A stretch of 64,000 nt of DNA from Kosakonia oryzae (GTDB lineage: Bacteria; Pseudomonadota; Gammaproteobacteria; Enterobacterales; Enterobacteriaceae). The stretch covers positions 3,348,001 through 3,412,000 of the forward strand of contig NZ_CP014007.2 of assembly GCF_001658025.2 (NCBI RefSeq), written 5' to 3'. Below, piece by piece: positions 37,169 through 45,209 of the stretch. The first letter of the stretch is position 1; each line of letters begins with the position of its first letter. The notes below the pieces were generated by a model. The model did no database searches and was not told the DNA's origin. It worked only from the letters and a program-made list of their open reading frames with translations. The position numbers were made by a program, and so were the translations under genes.

Positions 37169-37830
37169 GCCTGTACCCCCAACCATTTCCGTCCCGCCGC
37201 CATCATCAACTGACGCATGGCGATCGAGAGCAGCAGATAAATGCCGGTGGTCACCAGATAGACCTCAAAGCTGAGGAATGTCCGCGACTGAATCAGGTTG
37301 GCGGCGAAGGTCAGCTCTTCATAGGAGACCTGCGACACCACGGACGATCCCAGCATGACAATAATGCACTGGCTAACCAGCGCCGGATAAATGCGCTGCA
37401 ACGCAGGGGGAAGCACCACGCGGATAAACGTCTGGCTTCGGCTTAACCCCAGCACGCGCCCGGCTTCCCATTGCCCTTTTGGCGTCACCTGGATCCCGGC
37501 ACGCACGATCTCCGTGCTGTAAGCGCCCAGGTTGACGATCATCGCCAACAGCGCCGCTTCGCCAGCCGTCATCTTGAAACCGATATTCGGCAGACCAAAG
37601 ACGATAAAAAAGAGCTGCACCACAAACGGCGTGTTACGAATCAGCTCTACATAACCGCCCCAGATCCGGCTGAACCACGTCGGCCGACCGCTACGAATCG
37701 CCGCACCGAAAATGCCAATCGCCAGGCCACCCACCGTCGCCATGACCGTCAACTGCACGGTGACCCACATCCCCGCCAGCAACTCTGGCCAGTGCGGCCA
37801 GAGTGCAGAAAAATGAAGTTGTTCCGTCAT
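37165..37830 (-). CDS. hpxG: HpxG, ABC transporter permease
   Basis: A 221-residue permease paralogous to HpxH, with the N-terminal helix at WVTVQLTVMATVGGLAIGIF, YVELIRNTPFVVQLFFIVFGLP near residue 60 and an EAA loop QWEAGRVLGLSRSQTFIRVVLPPALQ near 123. It lies nine bases downstream of hpxF, with an overlap into hpxH. Confidence 0.88.
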   Translation of the reverse strand: MTEQLHFSALWPHWPELLAGMWVTVQLTVMATVGGLAIGIFGAAIRSGRPTWFSRIWGGYVELIRNTPFVVQLFFIVFGLPNIGFKMTAGEAALLAMIVNLGAYSTEIVRAGIQVTPKGQWEAGRVLGLSRSQTFIRVVLPPALQRIYPALVSQCIIVMLGSSVVSQVSYEELTFAANLIQSRTFLSFEVYLVTTGIYLLLSIAMRQLMMAAGRKWLGVQA

Positions 37831-37839
37831 TCACACGCC

Positions 37840-38625
37840 TTATGCGCCAAGGTTTGCCGGCAGCGGCGCTTTCAGCCACTGCTCAGAGAGGCTGTTCAGC
37901 GTACCGTCCTTAATCCCTTGCTCAATCAGCGCATTCACCTTCTCTTTCAGCGCTGGTTCGTCCTTTTTCAGGCCGATAAAACACGGAGAATCTTTCAGCA
38001 TAAAGCTCGGTACCGGGGCTTTATCCGCGTTCTGCCGGGCAATCGCCGCCACAACAAGGTTACCGGTCGCCACATACTGCACCTGCCCGGAGAGATACGC
38101 CGAGAGCGTGGTGTTGTTATCTTCGTAACGTTTCACCTCGGCATCTTTCGGTGCAACGCTGGTCAATACCATGTCCTCAACCGCGCCGCGCGTTACCCCG
38201 ATGCTTTTGCCGCTCAGCGCCGCAGCATCTTTCAGTTCCGCCCCTTTAGGCCCGAACACGCCAAGGAAGAACGGCGCATAGGCGCGGCTGAAATCAATCA
38301 CCTTTTCGCGCTCGGCGTTTTTACCGAGGCTGGAGATCACCAAATCCACTTTATCGGTTTGCAGATAAGGCACGCGGTTAGCGCTGGTAACCGGCACCAG
38401 TTGCAACTTCAGTTTCATCTGTTTGGCGAGGTAACGTGCCATATCGATGTCATAGCCCTGCGGTTGCAGATCGGTGCCTACCGAACCAAACGGCGGGAAA
38501 TCCTGCGGAACGGCAATGCGGATCACGCCGCGCTTTTCAATATCCTGTAATTGGTCAGCCTGCGCAGCCGCAGCATAGGTGAACAGACAAGCGGCCCCGG
38601 CCAGTGCGATCAAAAGTTTTCTCAT
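37840..38625 (-). CDS. hpxF: HpxF, periplasmic substrate-binding protein
   Basis: A 261-residue SBP_bac_3-type binding protein with a signal peptide ending at AQA near residue 23. Typical stretches are RGVIRIAVPQDFPPFGSVGTDLQPQGYDIDMA and KVDLVISSLGKNAEREKVIDFSRAYAPFFLGV (shown as two family landmarks: IRIAVPQDFPPFG and VDLVISSLG). First gene of the operon; a perfect sigma-54 promoter (38678-38693) and the 17-bp hpx motif (38648-38664) stand right before it. Ligand inferred to be a ureide from the purine pathway. Confidence 0.9.
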   Translation of the reverse strand: MRKLLIALAGAACLFTYAAAAQADQLQDIEKRGVIRIAVPQDFPPFGSVGTDLQPQGYDIDMARYLAKQMKLKLQLVPVTSANRVPYLQTDKVDLVISSLGKNAEREKVIDFSRAYAPFFLGVFGPKGAELKDAAALSGKSIGVTRGAVEDMVLTSVAPKDAEVKRYEDNNTTLSAYLSGQVQYVATGNLVVAAIARQNADKAPVPSFMLKDSPCFIGLKKDEPALKEKVNALIEQGIKDGTLNSLSEQWLKAPLPANLGA

Positions 38626-38647
38626 GGTGATTACCCGTTACGTTAAC

Positions 38648-38664
38648 ATGAAACAAAAGATTCC
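38648..38664. promoter_or_regulatory. 17-bp hpx motif, copy 1 (hpxF leader)
   Basis: ATGAAACAAAAGATTCC. Four more copies are found in hpx promoters (39678-39694 minus, 39763-39779, 51962-51978, 51992-52008 minus). It is weakly two-fold symmetric (GAAxC-N4-GxTTC). Here it sits just downstream of the predicted transcription start, the position of a repressor site. The RpiR-type protein at 38830-39669 is my candidate binder. Confidence 0.6.
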
Positions 38665-38677
38665 TTAAATTGATATC

Positions 38678-38693
38678 TGCAACTAATGTGCCA
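38678..38693 (-). promoter_or_regulatory. Sigma-54 promoter of hpxFGHIJK
   Basis: On the minus strand TGGCAC-ATTAG-TTGCA is a perfect match to the sigma-54 consensus with GG-N10-GC spacing. Transcription would start near 38667, about 40 bases before the hpxF ATG. Confidence 0.88.
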
Positions 38694-38704
38694 GCGGTGC
38701 ACAA

Positions 38705-38731
38705 TAAAAATGCCGACGGTGAAATCGGCAT
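38705..38731 (-). terminator. Terminator of the RpiR-type regulator gene
   Basis: Read leftward, ATGCCGA (stem) with a seven- to eight-base loop pairs with TCGGCAT and is followed by TTTTTATTG. It isolates the regulator transcript from the hpxF promoter immediately downstream. Confidence 0.75.
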
Positions 38732-38790
38732 TTATCGCAGAGAAAACAAAGAAAAGACGCTTCAAACCGGAACGTTTCGTGGTAATCAAA

Positions 38791-38825
38791 TGCACCAAAA
38801 CAATGCAAAATCACCACACTGGTGC
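38791..38825. promoter_or_regulatory. Candidate NtrC enhancer pair for hpxF
   Basis: Two NtrC-like sites lie side by side: TCACCACACTGGTGC (38811-38825) matches GCACCA-N3-TGGTGC in all but the first base, and TGCACC-N5-AATGCA (38791-38807) matches one half fully. They are about 100-130 bases upstream of the hpxF sigma-54 promoter, right for an enhancer. Confidence 0.65.
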
Positions 38826-38829
38826 CCCA

Positions 38830-39669
38830 TTATCGCTGTTCCAGTTCATCCAGCTTCTGATACAGCGTGGCAATGTCATGAATACGCGGGCGTCCTTTAT
38901 CGAGAATTTCATGCAGAAACGCATTCGCCAGCAGGTTGATCAAACTGTTGACTGACGCATAGCTGTCATAGGCGGAAACGCTGTCCAGCGGTGCGCAAAG
39001 GTGCCAGCTCGCCAGCGGAAAAAGGTTGTGCGCCTGCGGCTCGCACAGCAGCAGCAGCGGAATGTTCGCGTTCTGTAACTGCTGCATCAGCGGGCGGATA
39101 ATGCGCGGGCGACGGCGAAACGCTACCATCACCACCAGATCGCCCGGCGTTAAATCCACCAACTCTTCACTCAGGCTCTGCCCCGGCTGCGGCAGCACTT
39201 GCACTTGTCCGCGCGCCTGCAATAGCTGCTGGCGCAGGTGCAGCGCCACCGGCCAGGAGTTACGCATACCAATAATAATGATGCGTTGCGCCTTCACTAT
39301 TGCCTCCAGCGCACCGGCAAACTGCTGCGCATCCAGCGCATTAACCCACTGCGTCAGGTTCGCCATCTCCTGCTTATAGTGGCGCGCCAGCAGCGTATTG
39401 CCCTGCACCGCATCGCGGTTATCCGTCAGCGGCATCCCGCTTTGTCGCAGCGTACGCAGTTCATCGCGCATGTCTTTATATTTCTCATACCCCAGACGCT
39501 TGAACAGGCGGCTGACGGTAGCCTTCGACACCCCGCTGAGCTGCGCCAGCTCAGCACTGTTATAGCTTATGAGGTCATCAAAGTGATCGAAGATAAAATC
39601 GGCCACCCGCTGCTCCTGGGGCGATAACGAGGCATATTGCCCTTTCAGACGTTCATCAAGCTGTTCCAT
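38830..39669 (-). CDS. MurR/RpiR-family regulator of hpx genes
   Basis: A 279-residue regulator: N-terminal RpiR helix-turn-helix (about residues 1-75; VADFIFDHFDDLISYNSAELAQLSGVSKATVSRLFKRLGY read as the LSPQEQRVADFI and GVSKATVSRLFKRLGY landmarks) and a SIS sugar-phosphate-isomerase-like domain (about 110-250; RIIIIGMRNSWPVALHLRQQLL, LTPGDLVVMVAFRRRP). A similar gene is found with hpxWXYZ in Klebsiella. It is divergent from hpxW, and a 17-bp motif recurs in its own, the hpxW, the hpxF and the hpxP/hpxO promoters. The effector might be a late pathway intermediate. GAGGTCTT precedes the ATG. Confidence 0.85.
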   Translation of the reverse strand: MEQLDERLKGQYASLSPQEQRVADFIFDHFDDLISYNSAELAQLSGVSKATVSRLFKRLGYEKYKDMRDELRTLRQSGMPLTDNRDAVQGNTLLARHYKQEMANLTQWVNALDAQQFAGALEAIVKAQRIIIIGMRNSWPVALHLRQQLLQARGQVQVLPQPGQSLSEELVDLTPGDLVVMVAFRRRPRIIRPLMQQLQNANIPLLLLCEPQAHNLFPLASWHLCAPLDSVSAYDSYASVNSLINLLANAFLHEILDKGRPRIHDIATLYQKLDELEQR

Positions 39670-39677
39670 AAGACCTC

Positions 39678-39694
39678 TGTAACTTTCGTTTCAT
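39678..39694. promoter_or_regulatory. 17-bp hpx motif, copy 2
   Basis: On the minus strand ATGAAACGAAAGTTACA, 13 of 17 identical to the hpxF copy. It lies nine bases before the RpiR-type gene start, suggesting autoregulation. Confidence 0.45.
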
Positions 39695-39762
39695 CGCACT
39701 ATACCGATTTCCCCTTTCACAATGCATGCCAGCCCGGCAAAAAAATGACACGGCCCCGCTCT

Positions 39763-39779
39763 GTGAAACTTTTTATTCA
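39763..39779. promoter_or_regulatory. 17-bp hpx motif, copy 3 (hpxW)
   Basis: GTGAAACTTTTTATTCA, directly upstream of the hpxW sigma-54 promoter at 39784-39799. Confidence 0.5.
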
Positions 39780-39783
39780 GAAA

Positions 39784-39799
39784 TGGAACGGCTTTTGCA
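39784..39799 (+). promoter_or_regulatory. Sigma-54 promoter of hpxWXYZ
   Basis: TGGAAC-GGCTT-TTGCA has the invariant GG and GC with ten-base spacing and one mismatch in the -24 box. Start of transcription would fall near 39809, 26 bases before hpxW. Confidence 0.78.
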
Positions 39800-39834
39800 A
39801 CTTCAGGCTACTTTTCGGCTTACGAGGACAGCGA

Positions 39835-41418
39835 ATGCAAAGTAATGTCTCCACCCACGGGATGGCGGTCGCCCCCCATCATCTTGCCAGCCAAAGTGCG
39901 CTGTCTGTCCTGCGCGAAGGCGGCAGCGCCATCGAGGCGATGGTTGCCGCTGCGGCGACGATTGCGGTGGTTTATCCCCATATGAACAGCCTCGGCGGCG
40001 ACGGTTTCTGGCTGATTGTGCCGCCGGAAGGCGAACCGATTGCCATCGACGCCAGTGGCGCTGCCGGTTCGCTGGCGACGCTCGCGGCCTACAGCGATCT
40101 GGCGACGATCCCGCATCGCGGCCCGCGCGCCGCGCTCACTGTTGCGGGCACCGTCAGCGGCTGGGATGAAGCGTTGAAGGTCTCGCACGAATTAACCGGC
40201 AAAGCGCTGCCGTTGCCGCGTCTGCTGACGGATGCGATAGATTACGCCCAACACGGCACGCCGGTGACACTTTCCCAGGCCACCGCCACGGCGGATAAAC
40301 TGGCCGAACTGCGCGATCTGCCTGGCTTTGCCGACACCTATCTGCACAACGGCCAGCCGCCAAAAGCGGGCAGCCGTTTCCGTCAACCGGCGCTCGCCGC
40401 TACGCTGCAACGCCTTGCTGAAGAGGGGCTGGAGAGTTTTTATCGCGGCCCGCTGGCCGAGAGCCTGGCGCGCGGCATGGCGCAATATGGCCTGCCTGTG
40501 ACGCGGGAAGATCTTCAGCAGCATCGCGCACGCCGCACCACGCCGCTGCACTTGCAGCATTCGCAGGGGGATGTATGGAACCTTGCGCCGCCGACACAGG
40601 GGCTGGTTTCACTGGCGATCCTCGGTATTACCGACCGTCTGGCGATGGGAAACGCGGACGATGCCGCCACCGTGCACCGCATTGTGGAGGCTACCAAGCT
40701 CGCCTTCGGCCTGCGCGATACCCACATCACCGATCCGCGCCACCTGAAAACCGACATACAAAGCCTGCTGGCCGCAAGCGAACTTCAGGCGCTGGCTAAC
40801 CGTGTGGATGAAAGGCAGGCCGCGCCGTGGGGCGCAGGCAAAGGGCCGGGTGATACCGTCTGGATGGGCGTTATGGATAACAGCGGCCTCGCCGTGTCAT
40901 TTATTCAGAGCATTTATCATGAGTTTGGCAGCGGTGTGGTGCTACCGGATACCGGCATCGTCTGGCAAAACCGTGGCGCATCGTTCAGCCTCAACCCCGA
41001 TCACCTGCTGGCGCTCGCACCGGGCAAACAACCGTTTCATACCCTCAACCCGGCGGCAGCACGGCTACATGATGGCCGGGTGATGGTCTACGGCTCGATG
41101 GGCGGCGACGGCCAGCCGCAAACCCAGGCAGCGCTTTTTACCCGCTACGTAATGCAAGGCGTACCGCTGCAAGAGTCAATCAGCCGCCCGCGCTGGCTGC
41201 TGGGGCGCACCTGGGGGCAAACCTCGGATTCGCTGAAGCTGGAAGGCCGCTTCTCGCCCGAGACCGTCGCCCGCCTGCGCGCGTTGGGCCATGACGTTGA
41301 CGTGCTGGCGGATTTCAGCGAAGCGATGGGCCACGCAGGCGCGATTGTTCGCCATCCTGACGGTCTGTTTGAAGGGGCATTCGATCCCCGCAGTAACGGC
41401 TCCGCCGCCGGTTTTTGA
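39835..41418 (+). CDS. hpxW: HpxW, oxamate amidohydrolase (Ntn hydrolase)
   Basis: Gamma-glutamyltransferase-fold N-terminal-nucleophile hydrolase; the Klebsiella enzyme hydrolyses oxamate to oxalate and ammonia. The 527-residue proenzyme should cleave itself before Thr341 in KGPGDTVWMGVMD to give large and small subunits. N-terminal ASQSALSVLREGGSAIEAMVAAA and GGDGFWLIV and C-terminal GSMGGDGQPQTQ are family-typical. There is no export signal, unlike periplasmic GGT, so it is cytoplasmic. The ATG at 39835 follows ACGAGGACAGCG. First gene of hpxWXYZ. Confidence 0.93.
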   Translation: MQSNVSTHGMAVAPHHLASQSALSVLREGGSAIEAMVAAAATIAVVYPHMNSLGGDGFWLIVPPEGEPIAIDASGAAGSLATLAAYSDLATIPHRGPRAALTVAGTVSGWDEALKVSHELTGKALPLPRLLTDAIDYAQHGTPVTLSQATATADKLAELRDLPGFADTYLHNGQPPKAGSRFRQPALAATLQRLAEEGLESFYRGPLAESLARGMAQYGLPVTREDLQQHRARRTTPLHLQHSQGDVWNLAPPTQGLVSLAILGITDRLAMGNADDAATVHRIVEATKLAFGLRDTHITDPRHLKTDIQSLLAASELQALANRVDERQAAPWGAGKGPGDTVWMGVMDNSGLAVSFIQSIYHEFGSGVVLPDTGIVWQNRGASFSLNPDHLLALAPGKQPFHTLNPAAARLHDGRVMVYGSMGGDGQPQTQAALFTRYVMQGVPLQESISRPRWLLGRTWGQTSDSLKLEGRFSPETVARLRALGHDVDVLADFSEAMGHAGAIVRHPDGLFEGAFDPRSNGSAAGF

Positions 41419-41428
41419 GGAGAGAACC

Positions 41429-41617
41429 ATGAACAATTCACAACCCGAATGGGACGTCTATCTGGACGCCATGATCCGCATTCATGGCGTGGAACTGACG
41501 GATGAGCGGCGCGCCGAGCTGCTGCTACAGTTTCGCCGCATTGCCGCGATGGCTGAACCGCTGATGGCGCTGCCGCTGGACGATCGTCTGGAAATTGCCG
41601 GAGTGTACAAAGCATGA
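41429..41617 (+). CDS. hpxX: HpxX, small AtzG-like subunit
   Basis: A 62-residue helical protein of the DUF4089/AtzG-like family, with the pattern YLDAMIRIHGVELTDERRAELLLQFRRI. In the cyanuric-acid system AtzG forms a complex with the amidase AtzE; HpxX should do the same with HpxY. GGAGAGAACC precedes the ATG, and the stop overlaps the hpxY start by four bases. Confidence 0.88.
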   Translation: MNNSQPEWDVYLDAMIRIHGVELTDERRAELLLQFRRIAAMAEPLMALPLDDRLEIAGVYKA

Positions 41618-43011
41618 AGCTGCATGAGATGAGTATTGCCGACATCCAACAATCACTGGCCGCAGGGGATTTGAGCGCGAGCGACATTGCCCGCCAGACG
41701 CTGACAGCGATTGAGCAAATCAACCCGCAGATCAACGCCTGGACGACGGTGACCGCAGCACGCATGCTCGACGAAGCGCAGCGCATCGATACCCTACGGC
41801 AGAATGGCCAGCCGCTGCCGCCGCTGGCAGGCATTCCCTACGCGGTGAAAAACCTGTTTGATGTCGCCGGGCACACCACGCTTGCAGGCGCAGAGTTATT
41901 CAGCCAGCGCCCCGCCGCCACAGAAGATAGCCGCGCCGTGCGCCAGTTACGGCAGGCTGGCGGGCTGCTGTCGGGCATGGTCAATATGGACGCTTACGCC
42001 TACGGTTTTACCACTGAAAACAGCCACTACGGCGCGACGCGCAACCCGCACGATCTGACGCGCATTGCTGGCGGTTCTTCCGGCGGTTCAGCGGTGGCGG
42101 TCGCCGCTGGGCTGGTGCATTTTTCGCTCGGCAGCGACACCAACGGCTCTATTCGCGTGCCCGCCTCGCTGTGCGGCATCTTCGGGCTTAAACCGACATT
42201 TGGTCGTCTGTCGCGTGCCGGAACGCACCCGTTTGTCCCCAGCCTCGACCATATTGGGCCGTTCGCCCGCCGGGTGAGCGATCTGGCGGCGGTTTATGAT
42301 GCCTTACAGGGGCGCGATCCGCAGGATGCCTTTCAAGCACAAATCGCCAGTGAAGCGGCACAACCGCTGCTGTCACGCGGGATGGAGGGGTTACGCTGCG
42401 CAGTGCTGAGCGGTTATTTCACCACCTGGTGCGATGACGATGCCAGAGCTGCGCTCAGCCGTGTAGCGCACGCTCTCGATGCGCGCGAAGAAGTGTTCTT
42501 TCCCGAAGCGGAACTCTCGCGTTCGGCAGCGTTCATTATCAGCGCCTCGGAAGGCGGTAATCAGTATTTACCTGCGCTGCGCCGCGAACCACAGCGTTTT
42601 GAACCCCACTCGCGCGAACGTCTGCTGGCGGGCGCGATGATCCCGGCGGCATGGTATTTACAGGCGCAGCGTTTTCGCCGCCACGCGCAGCAGGAAAGCC
42701 GCGCGCTGTTTGCCCATGCCGATGTGCTGATCGCCCCGGCCACACCGCGCAGCGCCACGCAAATCGGCGAACAGACGATGGAGATAAACGGCCAGCCGCT
42801 GCCGATCCGCGCCAGCATGGGCATGCTGACGCAGCCGATTTCGTTTTTAGGCCTGCCGGTGGTGACCGTGCCGCTGCGCACCGCGTCCGGCAAGCCAATT
42901 GGCCTGCAACTGATTGCGGCGCCGTTTAACGAACAAGCCTGCCTGCGCGCCGCCCGCGTGCTGGAAGAACAGGGCATCACCGATGCCCGCCCTGCGGAGA
43001 TAACACTATGA
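41614..43011 (+). CDS. hpxY: HpxY, AtzE-family amidohydrolase
   Basis: A 465-residue amidase-signature enzyme. The Ser-cisSer-Lys triad is visible: Lys in [11 protein letters not shown] near residue 77, the serines in [35 protein letters not shown] (glycine-serine core GGSSGGS near 154; acyl-serine in TNGSIRVPA near 178). Homologous to AtzE, which acts on carboxybiuret-type substrates; in hpx it is thought to process oxalurate or a related ureide. It is coupled to hpxX and hpxZ by ATGA overlaps. Confidence 0.9.
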   Translation: MKLHEMSIADIQQSLAAGDLSASDIARQTLTAIEQINPQINAWTTVTAARMLDEAQRIDTLRQNGQPLPPLAGIPYAVKNLFDVAGHTTLAGAELFSQRPAATEDSRAVRQLRQAGGLLSGMVNMDAYAYGFTTENSHYGATRNPHDLTRIAGGSSGGSAVAVAAGLVHFSLGSDTNGSIRVPASLCGIFGLKPTFGRLSRAGTHPFVPSLDHIGPFARRVSDLAAVYDALQGRDPQDAFQAQIASEAAQPLLSRGMEGLRCAVLSGYFTTWCDDDARAALSRVAHALDAREEVFFPEAELSRSAAFIISASEGGNQYLPALRREPQRFEPHSRERLLAGAMIPAAWYLQAQRFRRHAQQESRALFAHADVLIAPATPRSATQIGEQTMEINGQPLPIRASMGMLTQPISFLGLPVVTVPLRTASGKPIGLQLIAAPFNEQACLRAARVLEEQGITDARPAEITL

Positions 43012-43394
43012 TGCATCAGGACGACATTAACCGCCCGTGGGTACTGGCGGAGGTCACTGCCGCGTTTTATCGCTATGAAGACGCGCTGGTCAGCAACGAT
43101 ATTGCGGTGCTTGATGAACTATTCTGGCACGATGCCAGCACCGTGCGTCTCGGCGCAGGCGAGAATCTTTATGGCATTGAGGAGATCCGCGCCTTTCGCG
43201 CCGCGCGTCCGGCCGCCGGTTTGCAGCGCGAGTTGCGCCATACGGTCATTACCACTTTCGGCGAGGATTACGCCGTGTGCAGCACCGAATTCACCCGTGA
43301 AGGGAGCGATCGCATTGGTCGCCAGCAGCAAAGCTGGGTGCGCTTCCCCTACGGCTGGCGCATCGTTGCCGCCCAGGTCAGTTTGATGAGTTAA
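43008..43394 (+). CDS. hpxZ: HpxZ, AtzH-like protein (SnoaL/NTF2 fold)
   Basis: A 128-residue DUF3225/AtzH-like protein with an NTF2-type fold: VTAAFYRYEDALVSNDIAVLDELFWHD and GENLYGIEEIRAFRAARP, ending in GWRIVAAQVSLM. AtzH-type proteins decarboxylate or assist the amidase in the cyanuric-acid pathway; the precise role in hpx is unresolved. Last gene of hpxWXYZ. Confidence 0.9.
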   Translation: MMHQDDINRPWVLAEVTAAFYRYEDALVSNDIAVLDELFWHDASTVRLGAGENLYGIEEIRAFRAARPAAGLQRELRHTVITTFGEDYAVCSTEFTREGSDRIGRQQQSWVRFPYGWRIVAAQVSLMS

Positions 43395-43395
43395 C

Positions 43396-43423
43396 AAAAA
43401 CGCCCGGATTACGCGTTCCGGGC
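43396..43423. terminator. Hairpin after hpxZ (left terminator copy)
   Basis: GCCCGG (43402-43407) pairs with CCGGGC (43418-43423). The left arm AAAAACGCCCGGATT (43396-43410) is repeated exactly at 44235-44249. It lacks a T tract rightward but on the minus strand is followed by TTTTTG. Confidence 0.6.
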
Positions 43424-43449
43424 TATATTCAACCTTAGTGAAGAATTAT

Positions 43450-43495
43450 CCCATTTTGGGACTTAGCGCTTCCCATAGTCCCGTAATGGGACTAT
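43450..43495. promoter_or_regulatory. higBA operator/promoter palindromes
   Basis: Two nested palindromes built on CCCA/TGGG share a theme: TCCCATTTTGGGA (43450-43462) and TAGTCCCGTAATGGGACTA (43477-43495), the second ending nine bases before the toxin start. They fit autorepression by the HigA antitoxin. Confidence 0.7.
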
Positions 43496-43504
43496 CCTGT
43501 CCGC

Positions 43505-43807
43505 ATGAAGATCATCTCCGTGAAAACATTAAGGGACTTCTGGGCGGAGAATCCCGACGCTGAGCAACCGCTAAAAGCCTGGGTCGATGAAGTAACCAAA
43601 GCAGACTGGAAAACCCCGGCAGAGATAAAAGGACAATACCGCAGCGCCAGCATTTTGAAAGAGAGGCGAGTGGTGTTCAACATTAAGGGAAATCACTATC
43701 GATTAATTGTGGCGATTGCTTACCAGCGCGGATGGGTATTCGTGAAGTTTATTGGGACGCACAGCCACTACGATACTATCGACGCCGAAACCGTTGAACT
43801 GGAGTAA
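43505..43807 (+). CDS. higB: HigB-type mRNA interferase toxin
   Basis: A 100-residue toxin of the HigB/YgjN group (RelE-like fold), which cleaves mRNA on the ribosome when the antitoxin is lost. It contains TLRDFWAENPDAEQPLKAW, VFNIKGNHYRLIVAIAYQRGWVFVKFIGTHSHYD as family landmarks (VFNIKGNHYRLIVAIAY and FIGTHSHYD). Toxin-first gene order is that of hig loci. Its antitoxin gene follows two bases later. Confidence 0.9.
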   Translation: MKIISVKTLRDFWAENPDAEQPLKAWVDEVTKADWKTPAEIKGQYRSASILKERRVVFNIKGNHYRLIVAIAYQRGWVFVKFIGTHSHYDTIDAETVELE

Positions 43808-43809
43808 AA

Positions 43810-44169
43810 ATGAACATTAAACCGATCAGAACTGAAGAGGACTATGAAGCCGCTCTCCGGGCGGTTGAGCCAATGTTCGACAATGAACCGGAACTGGACA
43901 CGCCGGAAGGTGATTATTTCGAAGTGATGTGCTTACTGATTGAAGAGTACGAAAAGAAACATTACCCCATTGATCCCCCCTCACCCATTGAGGCCATCAA
44001 ATTTCGTATGGAGCAACTGGGGCTGAGCGTGAAAGATCTGGAGCCTGCTATCGGCAAGTCCAATCGTGTATACGAAATTCTTAACGGTACACGTAGCCTC
44101 ACGCTACCGATGATTCGCCGCCTTCACACCCAATTTGGTATCCCATTAGAAAGCCTGATTGGCGTTTGA
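43810..44169 (+). CDS. higA: HigA-type antitoxin
   Basis: A 119-residue antitoxin. The N-terminal half (residues 1-55) is acidic and probably wraps the toxin; the C-terminal half is an XRE-type helix-turn-helix (KFRMEQLGLSVKDLEPAIGKSNRVYEILNGTRSLTLPMIRRLHTQFGIP, seen as GLSVKDLEPAIG then RVYEILNGTRSLTL) that should bind the palindromes at 43450-43495. GGAG precedes the ATG. Confidence 0.9.
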   Translation: MNIKPIRTEEDYEAALRAVEPMFDNEPELDTPEGDYFEVMCLLIEEYEKKHYPIDPPSPIEAIKFRMEQLGLSVKDLEPAIGKSNRVYEILNGTRSLTLPMIRRLHTQFGIPLESLIGV

Positions 44170-44234
44170 TAGAACCCCATCTTAGTGCGAAATACGGCGG
44201 CATAAGAAATCTCTTTTCTTGCCGCAGCGTCAGT

Positions 44235-44264
44235 AAAAACGCCCGGATTTTCCGGGCGTTTTTT
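44235..44264. terminator. Bidirectional terminator between higA and hpxB
   Basis: CGCCCGGA/TCCGGGCG stem with a TTT loop (44240-44258), T6 after it on the plus strand and T5 on the minus strand. It serves higBA and the convergent hpxSAB. Its left arm duplicates the sequence at 43396-43410. Confidence 0.9.
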
Positions 44265-45195
44265 ATTGTGCGTAGGGATGAACCTGCCGCCAGTGATCGG
44301 CGATTTGCTGGCGGGTACAGACCCAGACGCGATCGTGCTGCTGGAGATAATCGAGAAAGCGTTGCAGTGCACGAAAACGGCCAGGACGCCCCAACAGGCG
44401 GCAGTGCATGCCGATAGACATCATCTTCGGCGCGCTTTCGCCCTCGGCGTAGAGCACATCAAAGCTGTCTTTCAGATAGGTGTAAAATTGCTCGGCGGTA
44501 TTAAAACCTTGCGCGGTCGCGAAGCGCATATCGTTGGCATCCAGCGTATAGGGCACAATCAGGTGTGGTTTACGCGTGCCGTCGCCACAGGTGACTTCAC
44601 TCCAGAACGGGAGATCGTCGCCATAGTAATCGCTGTCGTAGTCAAACCCGCCATGCTCAACCACCAACTGGCGGGTATTGGGGCTGTCGCGCCCGGTGTA
44701 CCAGCCGGTGGGCGCTTTACCAAACAGATCGCGCAGCACCTGCACCGCTTTTTGCAGGTGTTCACGCTCTTCATTGATATCCATGTTCTGATAATGGATC
44801 CAACGCCAGCCGTGGCTGACTACGTCATAATTCGCCGCTTTAATGGCCGCAACGATCTCCGGCTGACGCGCCAGCGCCATCGCCACGCCAAACACCGTCA
44901 GCGGCAACCCGCGTTTGCTGAACTCCTGGTGGATGCGCCAGAATCCGGCGCGACTGCCATATTCATACAGTGAATCCATCGACATATGCCGATCCGGGTA
45001 GCTGGCCGCGCCGATAATATCGGAGAGAAATTGCTCCGATCCGGCATCGCCATGCAGCACATGGTTCTCTGCGCCCTCTTCAAAATTCAGCACAAACTGC
45101 ACGGCGATACGCGCCTGCTGCGGCCACTGTGCATGCGGCGGTTTCCCTGCGTAGCCACGCAAATCGCGCGGATAGTTGTCGTCGAAAAGTGCCAT
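44263..45195 (-). CDS. hpxB: HpxB, PuuE-type allantoinase
   Basis: Opens the allantoin ring to allantoate. The 310 residues are the polysaccharide-deacetylase-fold allantoinase (PuuE) and not the metal amidohydrolase AllB: YPRDLRGYAGKPPHAQWP at the start, NFEEGAENHVLHGD near residue 38, YEYGSRAGFWRI, VVSHGWRWIHYQ near 120 and MMSIGMHCRLLGRPGR near 260. It is 14 bases downstream of hpxA, last in hpxSAB. Confidence 0.94.
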   Translation of the reverse strand: MALFDDNYPRDLRGYAGKPPHAQWPQQARIAVQFVLNFEEGAENHVLHGDAGSEQFLSDIIGAASYPDRHMSMDSLYEYGSRAGFWRIHQEFSKRGLPLTVFGVAMALARQPEIVAAIKAANYDVVSHGWRWIHYQNMDINEEREHLQKAVQVLRDLFGKAPTGWYTGRDSPNTRQLVVEHGGFDYDSDYYGDDLPFWSEVTCGDGTRKPHLIVPYTLDANDMRFATAQGFNTAEQFYTYLKDSFDVLYAEGESAPKMMSIGMHCRLLGRPGRFRALQRFLDYLQQHDRVWVCTRQQIADHWRQVHPYAQ

Positions 45196-45209
45196 TCTCC
45201 CTCCACTCG

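Noticed and set aside
37471-38550. 359-residue frame on the plus strand across hpxG/hpxF
   Set aside because: Antisense to two clear ABC transporter genes; composition of a shadow frame.
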